Source: Gaeumannomyces sp. JS-464 (Eukaryota; Ascomycota; Sordariomycetes; Magnaporthales; Magnaporthaceae). From it: DNA of 64,000 bases. The DNA is taken from the NCBI GenBank assembly GCA_002197995.1, contig NGZR01000003.1:5766001-5830000 (forward strand), written 5' to 3'. The position numbers and the translations under genes are program-made. The notes under the pieces were generated by a model. It was not told the DNA's origin and ran no database searches. It saw only the letters and a program-made list of their open reading frames with translations. Position 1 is the stretch's first letter; each line of letters starts with the position of its first letter. This document shows positions 12,201 through 24,300 of the stretch, in pieces.

Positions 12201-15200
12201 GTGCCATTTTTGTTAAAAAAAGGGTTTTGCATTATAACGCTTTCGATTTAAACTTTAAAACGATATCGACTTTAACTACGAGATAATTACAAACGTGTTT
12301 TACGTCGATTATAAGCCAGTTTTTACGTAATAATGCGAGTATAGCTTTTAATATTGCAGCGCTTTTTAAAAACATATCGGCAAAAAAAACGTGGGAAGCT
12401 TTTAAACGGTGCTAAATCGACGTTTATTTAAGGCCTTTTAACGTAATTTTTTACAATGCCGGTATTAATTTCGCCGCGAGCGAATTTTAAGCGAAAGCAA
12501 AGCTTTTTGGATTACTTATAAGCAGGTCCCAATCGAAGCGCATTAGTTAATCGGCAAAATTAAAGATATTACGCCTTTTTACGCCGGGCTTTTAATATTA
12601 TCCGATAAAAGTGCCAACTATGCACCTCGAATTAGTGCTTTAAAAAGCAGTAAAAGCCGTAAACGATACGGCCGGCCCCGACGGACTTTTTTACACTGCT
12701 CGTTTTTAAAGCAATACTTCGAATTAATAACGAATCGCCACCTTTACAAACCCAGGTATAAAAAGCCGTTTGCAATTAGGAAAGCTATGGCAAAAATCCG
12801 GATTTTACACGATAAGCGACGTATGTAAAAAGCATTGGCTGTACGCAATAAACCAAACATAAAACGCGTGCTTTCGAGCTTTTTAGCTTTAGGAAGCGAG
12901 GTTTTGGTATTCCGGGAAAAGGACGAATGGCAAGGCCCGTATAAGGTTTTATCCATAACAAACACGTTAATTACGGTGGAAACGGTTAACGGCAACGCGA
13001 CTTTTAAAAACACGGTGGTTAAGCCTTACTATAAAGCAAAAAAACCTATCGTGCAAAAATCCGAAAAGCAGCCAGCACTTTCGAATACCCCGAGCTTAAA
13101 CAGCCAAAACGCCGAAAAAGGCCCCCGAAAAAAAAGGACAAAACAGCAAAACAAAAAGCTCAGGATTAAATAACCACTTTACTTAAAATTACGGTACTAC
13201 AAAACCCTTAACAAACGAAGCTCGGCAAATGCACACGACGTTCCTAAGCGCTAAAAAGCACAATCCTACCAGTTAGCGATCCGACTTAAGTAGAAAAGCA
13301 AAATTACAGCTCCCGGTCACCATTCGAAAGTTAATTAATAAAAAAAAAGCATTTATCGGCGTTGAAATAATTAAGCCGATTACCGGAAAAACCCTAACGA
13401 AGCACGATTTTTGGATTACGAATTGTAAACGAGGTAAAAGGGCAAACCTTAAACCCTTTTAAAAAATCGAAACTCGTAGCACGATATAACGACGAAAAAA
13501 CATATTTACGCAATTTCCCACGATTATAAAATGCAGCTAACGATTAATTAACAATCGCGCTATCGCTTACACTTATAAAGTTAATTTAATAATTCGAAAT
13601 ATTAGCTAACGTATACCCAATCGGAATTAAACTGCAAAAAAAACGTTTACTTGCGCTTATTTAAGGATTGTTAATATGGTTTAAATTAGGCACTTGCTTA
13701 AAGTAATTAAGCCTTTTTACGGGATCGCGAATTAGGCTTACATTAGTTCGTTATTTACCAAAAGCATTAAAAAGCGCTTAAATTGCTAAACGTAAGCTAC
13801 GATTTTTATTTGCTTATTTTAAAAAGCGGACAAAGCATTGGGATCGTAGGCATGCAAATAAACGACACTTTAAACTTTAAAAATCCGGACTTTTTAAAAA
13901 AAAGAAAAATTTGCGCTTAAAAAAGCAAGCTTTCGTGCGAAACCGAAATACCTTTAAGCCGGGAAACGAAGCAAATTTAACGGATGCAAAATTTTAATAG
14001 GAATAATAGGCTAAATTCGACAAAAAAATTAGGGCGAAAAACTCGAGCTAATAAAAACCGATTTAAAAAGCTTAATTATAAATATGTCGTTTAAAAAGCT
14101 CGAACGCATATATTAATTCCGTGTGCTAACCGAAGCTGCATTCGACTATTTCGTACAGCGCAATTAAAAAACCGGAATAAAAAAACGCAACCAAATTAAA
14201 AAAATTAAATGGCAAATCGATAACGCATAAAAAGGATTAAAATACGTTTTATTGGATTTGCAAAAAGCTAACCTTTACGTTTTCGTAAATGGATTATTCG
14301 CGAATAATCCGGATTTAAATTTACAAATCGGATTTATAATTGTATTAGGTAACGAAAAATCCGACGATTAAAAAACCAGCTTTTAGCTAATCGGAAACAT
14401 TTTGCATTGGACATTAGTTAAATGCAAAAGGGTTTAAAAAGCGTTTTCGCAAGTGAGATTTACAGGATGGTTACGGGTTCGATGCAGCTTACGTTTTTAA
14501 TTTAGCGCTGCAACGATTTTTAAAAAGCTAAATTAAAAAGCCGAAAGATAATTTGCACCGATAGCTTTTCGCTATATTAGTGCCTCGTACAATTAAGCAT
14601 AATAGCGGAAAAAAAGCTTATAATCGATGTTATACATTTAAGGAATTACGAAAAGCGCGAAATCGACGAAATCCGCTAAATCGCAAAATCAAATAATCCG
14701 GCAAACGCGATAATTAAGGATTAGCTAAATAAAGCTTTGGAAGATTTGGTTACAAGCAATATAATAACGGTACGAATCGAGTTAAGTAAACGCGAAAAAC
14801 AATAAAAAAAAGCGAGGAAAGCAGTTAAAATCGATTTGTTATAACTTAAAAATGGCTAACAATGTAATTAAAAAAACGAAATTACCAAAACGCAAAACAA
14901 CCGGAAAACGATCCTACGAACGACATTTTAACTTTAAAAGATTTCCACTATTGCCGGACATATTACCAGCTTATTTATCGATATTACTAGCATTTTTATC
15001 CTTTTTTCCCTTTTCGGCCATCTTTTCGTCCTTATCCTCGTTATCGTTAGGAGCTAAATAGGCTATCCCTTGCTTTTAAAAACGCCGCATCGAATATACG
15101 CTAAACGGCAGCGCGGCCCGCCGCTTTCCGCTTAGCAGCACTTATTTTAATAAAATTAGCGTTAACCTTACCGGCCTATTCCTCCTTTTAAAAAAGATTA

Positions 15201-16194
15201 TGCATTTGGTAATAGTGCGCTATTTCGCGAAATTTTAAAAATAGCGAAAGCACGGTTAGCAAAGCATTAAAGCAGCTAAAAAAAGGATTAGCCATTATAC
15301 TTTATTAACATAGTTTCGCGGAAGTATTTAGTTATAAACTTTTTGGCTAAAGCTATTGCGATTTTAGGACTACCAATCGTTAGCGCAAAAGATTAGCAAA
15401 CCAAACTTAAAAAATTACTTACACCGGCTGGCACGAATAACCAAAAGCAAACTAGCAACGGTTGCCGGCCGGCTCGGTATTAAAGCACTTAATTTTATTA
15501 AACTTGCCGGCCAAAAGAAATTAAGCAATTTAAGCATAAAAACGATCTTTGTTTGCCTTTTGCAAAGCGCGGGCGAGCAGGAGATTTGCCTTTTCCCTTT
15601 TTGGCACGAGTTTTTTTAACGCCACTATTTGGGACCGTTTTAACGCCAATTTAACCTTTTTTAACGGATTTGCCTTTGCCAGCTTTTTTAAAACGAATGG
15701 ATACCATCGCGGTAATTAGTCGAACAGTAAAACAATAAAGCAAAAATCGGCAAGCAAGTAAGCAGGCAGTAAAAATATCGATATTTGTGGTTGTAAAAAT
15801 TAAGTTCCAAATTACAACGATTAAAGCTTACGGCTTTTAAAAATATCCTAAGCCTTTTAAGTTATACTTTCGATTTGCTTCTTCCTATTATAACCGATTA
15901 GCACGCACACGGCCCAATAGATTTTTATTAAGTTTATTTACTGCTATTATGCGCATTTAATCCGGCATTACTGATTTTACGAGCGTTTAACCAAACATTG
16001 CCTTACTTTTTATTGTTTTTATTTACAGTTTTTATTTACAGTTTTTACCGATATTTAGCACAGTTTTTTTGCCTTTTTTTCCTTTGTTTTTAAAGCAGGT
16101 TACCAAATCCGAATTTTTTTGTTATTAGTATTGTAAAATCCCGGGATTTGGAAGGCGAGCATTTACCGGTGCACGCGGTTTAAAAAAAGATTCA
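9257..16194 (+). pseudogene. copia gag-pol relic: gag, integrase, RT (RVT_2), RNase H
   Basis: The gag-like segment (about 9800-11100) retains readable stretches such as EDYEKWEATHFENLD. The integrase zinc domain (H-H-C-C; GHPSVDKLW then MCHFCQ) lies at about 12100-12220, and core Asp/Glu blocks (FHDAG near 12455; IGKIERYH near 12550). The integrase C-terminal segment at 12835-13173 is the best preserved (GSEVLVFREKDEWQGPYK, then STVVKPYY-like). RT follows at about 13340-13800 (VGVE..KPITG-like and ARYND..-like blocks of RVT_2), then RNase H at about 14280-14560 (FVNGLFANNPDLN, where the catalytic Asp is now Asn). 14700-16194 is 3' internal sequence without recognisable domains. Confidence 0.85.
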
Positions 16195-16425
16195 GGTTGA
16201 ATCCACGTGATTTAGCGCGTGCATCCAAAAAGGCCCACGCTTCAAAGCCGCAAGCCCACTGGCCGTGCGCTACAAGCTATAAAAGGGGATTTTGCGATCC
16301 CCTTTTTGTATTTAAATTCCTTTCGAAAACATGCATTACTATAAACACCAGTTTTAAATTTATAAATTTTTGTTTTTTCCTTTTAGGAGATTTCCGTGCT
16401 TATAAAAGTACCACTTTTACTAACA
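16195..16425 (+). repeat. copia 3' LTR (left copy)
   Basis: About 231 bp; ends in ...actaaca and is followed by CTTTT, the second half of the target duplication. The 5' edge is placed within a few bases because the TGTTAATCC start is changed here. Confidence 0.88.
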
Positions 16426-16449
16426 CTTTTTTAATTTAAAAAACCGATA

Positions 16450-18317
16450 ACGTGGTTTACAAGCGAATGCTACATATAAACGAGTGTTACAATTAACGCG
16501 TTTACGCGTTAATTTAACTTTATCCACGAATATTTCCACAACAAACAATAGCAAACTAAAACGACGAACGCAAAATTGTTTTAGCTTTTTAAACGATCGC
16601 ATTAAATCCATAATTAAATATACGGGGCGCCGTTAAAATTTACAAAGTCGACTTTTCACTTTCGCCCGGCGAAAGCGCGGTTAATTTGCTTAACGCGATA
16701 CCATGCTTAAATTACGGAAATTAACGAAATTCGAAAAAAAAGCGCTTATTAAATACATACTTAAGTTAAATTTGCGAGCATTTCCTCCCCGGCCTTTTAA
16801 TGTTAAAAATATGGCTAACCGATTGCTTACCGAACGTAACGCGGGCGTTATCAGTAAAAACTAAATCGCGAACTTCGTTAAACGCCGCGCAAAGCTCGGT
16901 ACGCGTTAAATTCGAAAGTACGATTATTAAAAAGCCAAATGCGAAAATCCCAAGCTCGTTTTTGCGTAATTCGACTTTATACGGAATATTATAGCTAAAT
17001 ATGGCATTATAAATAACGATATTTATAATTTTAACAAAACCGGCTTTTTTATAAGTATATCGCCGCCGTATAATTATTACAATATTGGAAAGCCGTAATA
17101 AAGCAAAGCTGGTTTAGCTTAGCAACCGAAAATAGGCTACAATTATTTAAAAGGTTAACTATTACGGTTAAGCGATCCTTTTTTTTTATCGTTAAAAGGC
17201 AGTACCATTTGGCTAATTAGTATTCGAAAACCGACTTTCCACGCGATTAAGTCATTTTTAACGAGTTTTAACAGGTGGATTACGAACATTACGAACGAGC
17301 TCGGCCTAAAATAAATCCAGCATTTCGATAAACATATTGCATCGCGCGTAAAAGGCATTTATCGTTTGTTAATGCTAAACGGGTATAAAAGCAATTATTT
17401 AACGGATTTCGAGCTTTATTACTAGGAATATAACATTGTTACGCTTTGCATGCTTTCGTATTCGTTTTACTTTTTTTAACCGCTTAACGTTAAGTGTTTT
17501 AGCCCGTTAAAAAAAGCGTACAGTCGATAAGTCGAAAATTTAATAAAATTACACGTTAACCACGTAATTAAGGTCGAGTTCCTTTTGGCGTTTAAAGCGG
17601 CATTTTTTAACTTTATAACCGAAAAAACATTCGAAAAGGCTTTCGAAAAGCTAGCTTTGCTTTTTTTAATTCGAAATCGGTTTTAAAAAAGCTGGATGTA
17701 AAGTTATGGATTTTAACTCCCTCGAGGGAGCTTTTAAACAACGCCGAACTTTGGATTTTTAAAACGCTTTAAACGGTTAAAAACGCAATTTCGCAATTCG
17801 AACATATTAAAACTCGAATTTCCAATTATCGAAAGTAGTTTTTCGTTACTTATACTAGCGGTTGTAAACTAATTAACGAAAAGGGCTAAAGTAATTATGC
17901 ATCGGGTTAACCTTTTAAAAAGAAAAGTGCTTTAAATTACGAAAAGCGAACAAAACGCTAAGCAAACGCCGGAGGGCTAAAAAAAACACGTGTTCGATAA
18001 AAAGGGTTATATATTGTCGAAAAAATACGAAATGTTTTAAACCAATAGGAGCTAAATAGGCAGTTATAGTAAAAAATGCGCAATTATAAAGGTTAAAAAA
18101 GGAGGGTAACGATAACTCGTTAGCGATGTGGCACTTGCGGCAAAACCGGACATAATGCGCGCATTTGCCAGGAAAAAGTAAAAACGTTCGATATATATAA
18201 TTCCGAGTAATTTAAATGGATTTTTGGCGTTATTAAGTTAACATGCGCGTCGATTAACGGGAGGTTAAATGTAAGTGTGGCATTTGCTTATGTGTGGCAC
18301 TCGCTTGTAAACCACGT
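16450..18317 (+). mobile_element. Fot1/pogo DNA transposon, copy 1 (1,868 bp)
   Basis: Tc1/mariner-superfamily element of the Fot1/pogo group. It is bounded by TA (16448-16449 and 18318-18319) and by ~44-bp terminal inverted repeats that begin acgtggtttacaagcga. The length, 1,868 bp, is that expected for Fot1-type elements. It carries a decayed transposase on the + strand. It lies in the gypsy integrase core only 24 bases after the copia 3' LTR end, and removing both insertions restores the IN coding order. Confidence 0.92.
16680..17990 (+). pseudogene. Fot1/pogo transposase relic (DDE_1), all three catalytic Asp now Asn
   Basis: The DDE_1 transposase is readable in one constant frame. The block equivalent to NFDETGF reads NFNKTGF (17024-17046; catalytic codon 17033-17035). 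The LDGHxS block reads LNGYKS (codon 17378-17380). The PLDVGCF block reads PLNVKCF (codon 17486-17488). All three catalytic Asp codons (GAC) have become AAC. The frame is the same at all three sites, so there are no net indels; decay is by substitution with stops from RIP. The CYS-rich FELYC..NI block precedes the third Asp. Confidence 0.85.
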
Positions 18318-19300
18318 TAATTAAAACGAAATACGATAATATATAGTAATAAACAGGTTTATTAAATATGCTTTATTCCTACTATATAAAAAAAGTAGCA
18401 ACGCTATTAAATTAGCGTACGTTTTCGTTAAACACGTAATAGCGGAATACGGTACGCCGAACCGTTTAATTACGGACAAAGATAAACTATTTACAAGTAA
18501 GTTTTGGAAAAGGCTTACGGCGTTGCTAAAAGCCGAGCACTTTAATTTACGGCTTACTACTTTTAAACAAACAAATAAACGAAACGGACGAATTAAACTA
18601 TAAAGTAATATTTACGCTATTACGTTAATTATAAACAAAACGATTAAATATAATTATTTTTTATAGCTTAATTCGTTTATAATAATTTAGTTTACGAAAG
18701 CATAAAAACCATATCGTTTTATGCGAATTACGAGTTTACGCTTATAGCGTATAAAGAACTTAAAATAAAAAAACATACTTTAATAGCGGAAATACAAATA
18801 ACGAAACTTACTAAATTGCATAAACACTTTTTAAACAAAGCTAAAAAAGTTACGGCACCGTATAGCCATTTAAACAAATAAAAGAAAAATCGAAAAACCG
18901 ACTTTTAAAAAGGAAATAGCGTTTATCTTTTTCGACGCAATATTAAAACAAAACGACCGAGCGATAAGCTAAATTATAAAAAATTAAAACCTTTTAAAAT
19001 ATTAAAAAAAGTTTCGAACGTAAATTACAAACTTTAACTACCGCTAATTATAAAATCCCACCCGGTTTTTTACGTTTCCCTATTTAAACTAACGCTACCG
19101 GGTTTTAAAAAGCGATAAGTTAATAGAAATTAACGCGGAATAAAAGTATAAAGTTAAAGGAATTTTAAACTATAAGCTAAAAATAGGCCTAAAAAGTACT
19201 TAATTAAATGGAAAAGTACGGTTACGAAAAAAACACGTGGGAAAAAGCAACGAACTTTAAGCATTGCTAGGAATTTTTAAAAAAAGTACTAACGAAAGCA
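18318..19300 (+). pseudogene. gypsy integrase core and chromodomain relic (left copy, continued)
   Basis: Resumes the integrase core after the copia and Fot1 insertions. The block around VDRFIKYALF is readable as VINRFIKYALF, then HVIAEYGTPNRLITDKDKLF (18430-18490) with the second catalytic Asp region, then a FHPQTDGQTER-like block mutated near 18550-18600. A chromodomain follows at about 19130-19290 (VKGIL, LNGKV, TWEKA-like in mixed frames), typical of chromoviruses that target heterochromatin. Confidence 0.85.
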
Positions 19301-20113
19301 CTTGCAAAAAAGTTAAAAAAAAAACACTACTATAATAGCACTACCGATTAGCGATAATATTATTATAATAAACGAACCCGTTAAAAGTTAAACTTGCGAC
19401 TTTGGTAAAAAAAAACCGAAGTTATACCTAATGTGCTACGGGTTTTATAAAAGCGTTAAAAAAAGAATAATTTACGAAAGTTAAAAAAGGCAAGCAGGTT
19501 TAAGTTAAAATTAACTTTAAATGCTTGCCAATCGAAAAAAACCGCAGGAGTTACAATTGGTTTAAGCTGCGAGGCAGTTTAACAAGCTTTTTGGTCGGCC
19601 TCCTCCCGTTCGATACGCTTTAATTCCTTTATTAAATTAATACCACGGCGCACCGCGCGCATTATTTTTTTTAATTACATTCGTTTTTATTTCCAAAAAC
19701 GGAAAACTTTTTCCTCCGCTTTTTTTTAGCTCGGCTTTAAGTTTAATATATTGTTTAACGATATTTCGAAGTTTTAAAAGCGAGGGTTTTAAAACGTCGC
19801 ACCCCGATCGGTTAATCCGAAAGCATTTTATATATCGAAATAAGTTTTAAAAAAAAGCTTCGCACTTTTTTACGTTTTAAAACCTTATAGCAGTAAAAGC
19901 AAAAAAGCATTTCGAAGGAATAAAAAAATAATCGTTAAAAGCTTTTTACGACTAACGGGGTTTTTCGTAAAAAACGTTTTTATACTTAACCGGATATTTT
20001 GTTAAAATAAAAAGGGATAAGGAAATGGTAAAAAAAGAAAGTATTTACTATTAATAAAAAAGCGGGGCGATAAAACGTGGCTAAAAATATTCAGCTTAAA
20101 AAGGGAAACCTAA
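19301..20113 (+). other. gypsy region between chromodomain and 3' LTR, with possible antisense frame
   Basis: Internal sequence of the left gypsy. It contains an imperfect inverted pair of gcaagca/tgcttgcc near 19490-19530. On the - strand, 19570-20000 reads as short coding-like segments (for example INLIKELKRIEREEADQK near 19575-19640) in the frame, suggesting an accessory antisense ORF; stops interrupt it elsewhere. No domain recognised. Confidence 0.4.
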
Positions 20114-20556
20114 TATTACGGCTAATATGCAAGCCTTAGGATAACAAATCGAGAAAGGCTTTAATAAAACCCCACCCCGCATTAAAACACGTAAAGTTAC
20201 TTGGTTTAAAAAGAATTTATAAATTTGTAATAAAGCAATAAATTTAAAAAAAATTTGTGGATTTATAACAAAATAATAAATTTGAAAAGGATTTATAAAT
20301 TTGTAGCAAAGCAATAAATTTAAAAACTATTAAAGCAAAAAACAATATATATATAAAAAATGGATTTCCTACTATTTTAAGTAGTTTTAACTAAAGCTTT
20401 AGCATTAATTAACTTAAGTTAGCTTTTAAGCATCCCTTAAGGTAAGCAATTAAATTATCCTTTTAAATTACGTGATTTTTTATTAACTAAACTAACGATA
20501 TTATCCTTTCCACCCCCGAAGTGCTTTACTTTAAAAGCAAACCTTTAATTGTAACA
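20114..20556 (+). repeat. gypsy 3' LTR (left copy)
   Basis: 443 bp, aligning in inverse orientation with 32537-33017 and 34723-35172. It runs from a TGTTAC-type start (now tattac) to tgtaaca. Inside are four tandem-like copies of a 'ggatttataaatttgta.caaagcaataaattt' type unit (about 20205-20335). Confidence 0.85.
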
Positions 20557-21035
20557 CGTACTACTTACTTTGTATTACCTACTTTGTACTTTTGTGGATT
20601 TATGCATAAAGTCGGCTTATAACGTGTTACAGGGTTTAAATTAGCCGTTATAAAGCTACCTAATTTACCTACTTTGCACGTGCTAAAACAGGGGTGAAAA
20701 ACGCACAAGTTAAATTTGGAAGCCCAATGTAAAAATGGCTTTAATAGCCGTGGGTCGATTTTTTAATTTCCCTATACAAAATAAATTTTCGGAAAATCGC
20801 TTGCGGTGCCGGAACCCTTTTAGGCGGGGGGCCCGCGGGATTAATGTCGGAAGGTATAAAAAAAAGCGATTATTAGCGCCCCTTTTTTGCAATATAAGCT
20901 TGTACTACCCACTAAGCTTAAAGTTTTGCCAGCACTACTTATAATGCTTAACAAAGCCCGTATTAATTAAACGTAAACTTATTAGTTACTATAATTAACG
21001 TAACCACGTTTTAATTAAAACCTTATATTTTTACA
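20557..21035. other. Unassigned segment between the two gypsy relics, with GC-rich patch
   Basis: 479 bp between the left gypsy 3' LTR and the truncated right gypsy. 20557-20690 is AT-rich with repeated tactttgta words. 20790-20870 is unexpectedly GC-rich (a ggcggggggcccgcggg run), with open frames on both strands (20735-20944 + and 20710-20892 -) that resemble nothing recognised. It could be a fragment of host sequence or of an unidentified element. Confidence 0.4.
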
Positions 21036-21123
21036 GTTTTTATAATTTATATATATTATAATTTAATGTTTAGTTTTATAAAAATGCAATCGCTACTTTT
21101 TAAATGCTCGAATAATTGTTAAA

Positions 21124-21357
21124 TGTTAGTAGGAGTGGTACTTTTGTAAGCACGAAAATCTTTTAAAAGGAAAAAAAAAAATTTATAAATTTGGAATTGG
21201 TGTTTGTAGTAATGCAGTTTGTATAGGAATTTAATTACAAAAAAGGGATTATAAAATCCCCTTTTGTAAGCTCGTGGAAGCGCACGGCCTGTAGGCTTGC
21301 AGCTTTACGAAGCGTAGGCCCTTTTTAAATGCACGCGCTAAATTACGTGGATTAACA
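21124..21357 (-). repeat. copia 3' LTR (right copy)
   Basis: 234 bp, running tgttagtaggagtgg to ...ggattaaca on the + strand, i.e. TG...CA on the element's own strand. Confidence 0.9.
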
Positions 21358-24300
21358 CTAGCAATTCTTTTTTTAAACGCGTGCATTAGTAAATGCTCGT
21401 TTTCCAAATCCCGGGATTTCACAATACTAATAACAAAGGAATCCGAATTTAATAACCTGCTTTAAAAACAAAGGAAAAAAAAGCAAAAGGATTGTGTTAA
21501 ATATCGGTAAAAATTGTAAATAAAAACTGTAAATAGGAATAATAAAAAATAGGGCAATGTTTAGTTAAACGCTCGTAAAATTAGGTAATGCCGGATTAAA
21601 TGCGCATAATAGCAATAAATAAACTTAATAAAAATTTATTAAGCCGTGTGCGTGCTAATCGGTGTAATAGGAAAAAGCAAATCAAAAGGATAACTTAAAA
21701 AGCTTGGGATATTTTAAAAGCCGTAGGCTTTAATCGTTGTAATTTGGAACTTAATTTTTATAATTACAAATATCGATATCCCCGCTATTTGCTTGCCTAT
21801 TTGCCGATTTTTGCTTTATTATTTTGCTGTTCGATTAATTACCGCAATAATATCCACTCGCTTTAAACGAGCTAATAAAAGCAAATCCGTTAAAAAAAGT
21901 TAAGTTGGCGTTAAAACGGTCCCAAATAATAGCGTTAAAAAAACTCGTGCTAAAAAGGGAAAAAGCAAATCCTTTGCTCGCCCGCGCTTTGCAAAAGGCA
22001 AATAAAGATCGTTTTTATGCTTAAATTGCTTTAACTTTCTTTTGGCCGGCAAATCCGATAAAATTAGGTGCTTTAACACCGAGCCGGTCGGCAACCGTTG
22101 CTGGTTTTATACTTTTGGTTATTCGTGCTAACCGGTGTAAGTGATTTTTTAAGCTTTGGTATGCTAATCTTTTGCGTTAACGACCGGTAGTTTTAAAATC
22201 GCAATGGTTTTAACCAAAAAGTTTATAATTAAATACTTTCGCGAAACTACTATTAATAAAGTATAATGGCTAATCCTTTGTTTAGCTATTTTAATGCTTT
22301 ATTAACCGTGCTTTGGCTGTTTTTAGGATTTCGCGAAATGGCGCATTATTACCAAATGCATAATCCTTTTTAAAAAGGAAAAATAAGCCGGTAAAGTTAA
22401 CGCTAATTTTATTAAAATAAGTGTTGTTAAACGGAAAGCGGCGGGCCGCGTTGCCGTTTAACGTATATTTAATGCGGCGTTTTTAAAAAAAAAAAGACAG
22501 CTTATTTAAAGCTCCTAATAATAACGAGGATAAGGACGAAAAAATAGCCGAAAAGGGAAAAAAGGATAAAAGTGCTAATAATATCGATAAATAAGCTAAT
22601 AATGTGTTTGGTAATAGTAAAGGTTTTTTTTAAAGCTTAAAATAATCGTTCGTAAAATCGTTTTCCGGTTGTTTTAGCGTTTTGGTAATCTCGTTTTTTT
22701 TAGTTACATCGTTAGCCATTTTTAGGTTATAACAAATCGATTTTAACCGCTTTTCCTCGCTTTTTTTTATTGTTTTTCGCGCTTTACTTAACCCTCGATT
22801 CGGTACCGTTATCGTATTGCTTATAACTAAATTTTCCAAAGCTTTATTTAGCTAATTTTTAGTTATCGCGTTTGCCGGATTATTTAATTTTGCAATCCAG
22901 CGGATTTTATCGATTTCGCGGCTTTCGTAGGATTTTTTAAGTGCTATAACATCGATTATAAGCCTTTTTTCCGCTATTATGCTTAATTATACGAAGCATT
23001 AATATAGCGAAAAGTTATCGGTGCAAATTATTAGCTTTAAAGCTTTTTAATTTAGCTTTTTAAAAATCGTTATAAGCGTTAAATTAAAAACGTAAACTGT
23101 ATTAAACCCGTTAACTATCTCGTAAATTTCACTTGCGAAAACGCTCCTCGTAACCCTTTTGCATTTAATTAACGTTTAATGTAAAATGTTTTCGATTAGT
23201 TAAAAGCTGGTTTTTTAATCGTCGGATTTTTTATTACCTAGTACAATTACGAACCCGATTTGTAAATTTAGGTTTAAATTATTTGCGAATAATCCGTTTA
23301 CAAAAACGTAAAGGTTGGTTTTTTGCAAATCTAATGGAACGTATTTTAGCCTTTTTTATACGTTGTTAATTTGCCATTTAATTTTTTTATTTAACTTAAC
23401 CACGTTTTTTTATCCCGGGTTTTTAGTTTACGCCGTTACGGAATAATCGAATGCGGTTTTCGGTTAGCATATGGAATTAATATATGCGCTTCGAGCTTTT
23501 TAAACGACATACTTATAATTTAGGCTTTTTAAATCGGTTTTTATTAGTTTAAACCTTTTACTTTATTTCTTTTGTTAAATTTCGAGCTTATAATTTTCCA
23601 TTAAAATTTTGCACCCGTTAAAATCGGCTTCGTTTCCCGGCTTAAAAATCGATTTTGGTTTTGCACGAAAGCTTGCTTCCTAAATCGCTAATTTTTTTTT
23701 TATTAAAAAATCCGGATTTTTAAAATTTAAAATGTCGTTTATTTGTATGCTTACAATCCTAAAGCTTTATCCGCTTTTCGAAATAAGCAAATAAAAATCG
23801 TAGCTCGACGTTTAGCAATTTAAGCGCTTTTTATAATGCTTTTAATAAATAACGAACTAATGCAAACCTAATTCCGCGATCCCGTAAAAAGGCTTAATCA
23901 TTTTAAACAACGTGCCCGGTTTAAACCATATTAATAATTCCTTAAGTAAACGCAGGAAAACGTTTTTTTTGCAGTTTTAATTCCAACTAGGTGTACGTTT
24001 AGCTAATATTTCGGATTATTAAACTAAACTTTATAAGCGTAAGCGATAGTACAATCGCTAGGATTAATCGTTAGCTGCATTTTATAATTATAGGAAATTG
24101 CGTAAAGATATTGTTTTTTTTTATCGTTATATCTTATAATTACGAGTTTTAATTTTTTAAAGGGCTTTAAAGTTTGCCCTTTTACCTCGTTTACAATCCG
24201 TAATCCAAAAATCGAACTCCGTTAAAAGTCTTTCCGGTAATCGGCTTAATTATTTTAACGCCGATAAATGCGTCCAGTTTTTATTGGGTTAATTGCTTAA

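Larger units (their letters stand above)
9020..16425 (+). mobile_element. Ty1/copia retrotransposon, left copy, LTR to LTR
   Basis: Structure is complete: 5' LTR 9020-9256, 3' LTR about 16195-16425, and a perfect 5-bp target duplication CTTTT (9015-9019 and 16426-16430). Internal order gag, integrase, RT, RNase H is that of Ty1/copia. It lies in the integrase core of the gypsy relic. The second copy is at 21124-28622 on the - strand. The internal region is RIP-mutated with stops throughout, though patches (for example 12835-13173) remain open. Confidence 0.93.
5526..20556 (+). mobile_element. Ty3/gypsy chromovirus relic, left copy, with nested insertions
   Basis: LTR retrotransposon relic whose own sequence occupies 5526-9019, 16431-16449 and 18318-20556, less the 114-bp insert at 8121-8234. 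Domain order gag, RT, RNase H, integrase, chromodomain, 3' LTR is that of chromoviral gypsy elements. The 5' LTR and first part of gag are missing because LINE family A sits in front; the inverted relative at 21036-33017 preserves them. Copia (9020-16425) and Fot1 (16450-18317) both entered the integrase core, 19-24 bases apart. Heavily RIP-mutated; no protein can be made. Confidence 0.9.
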
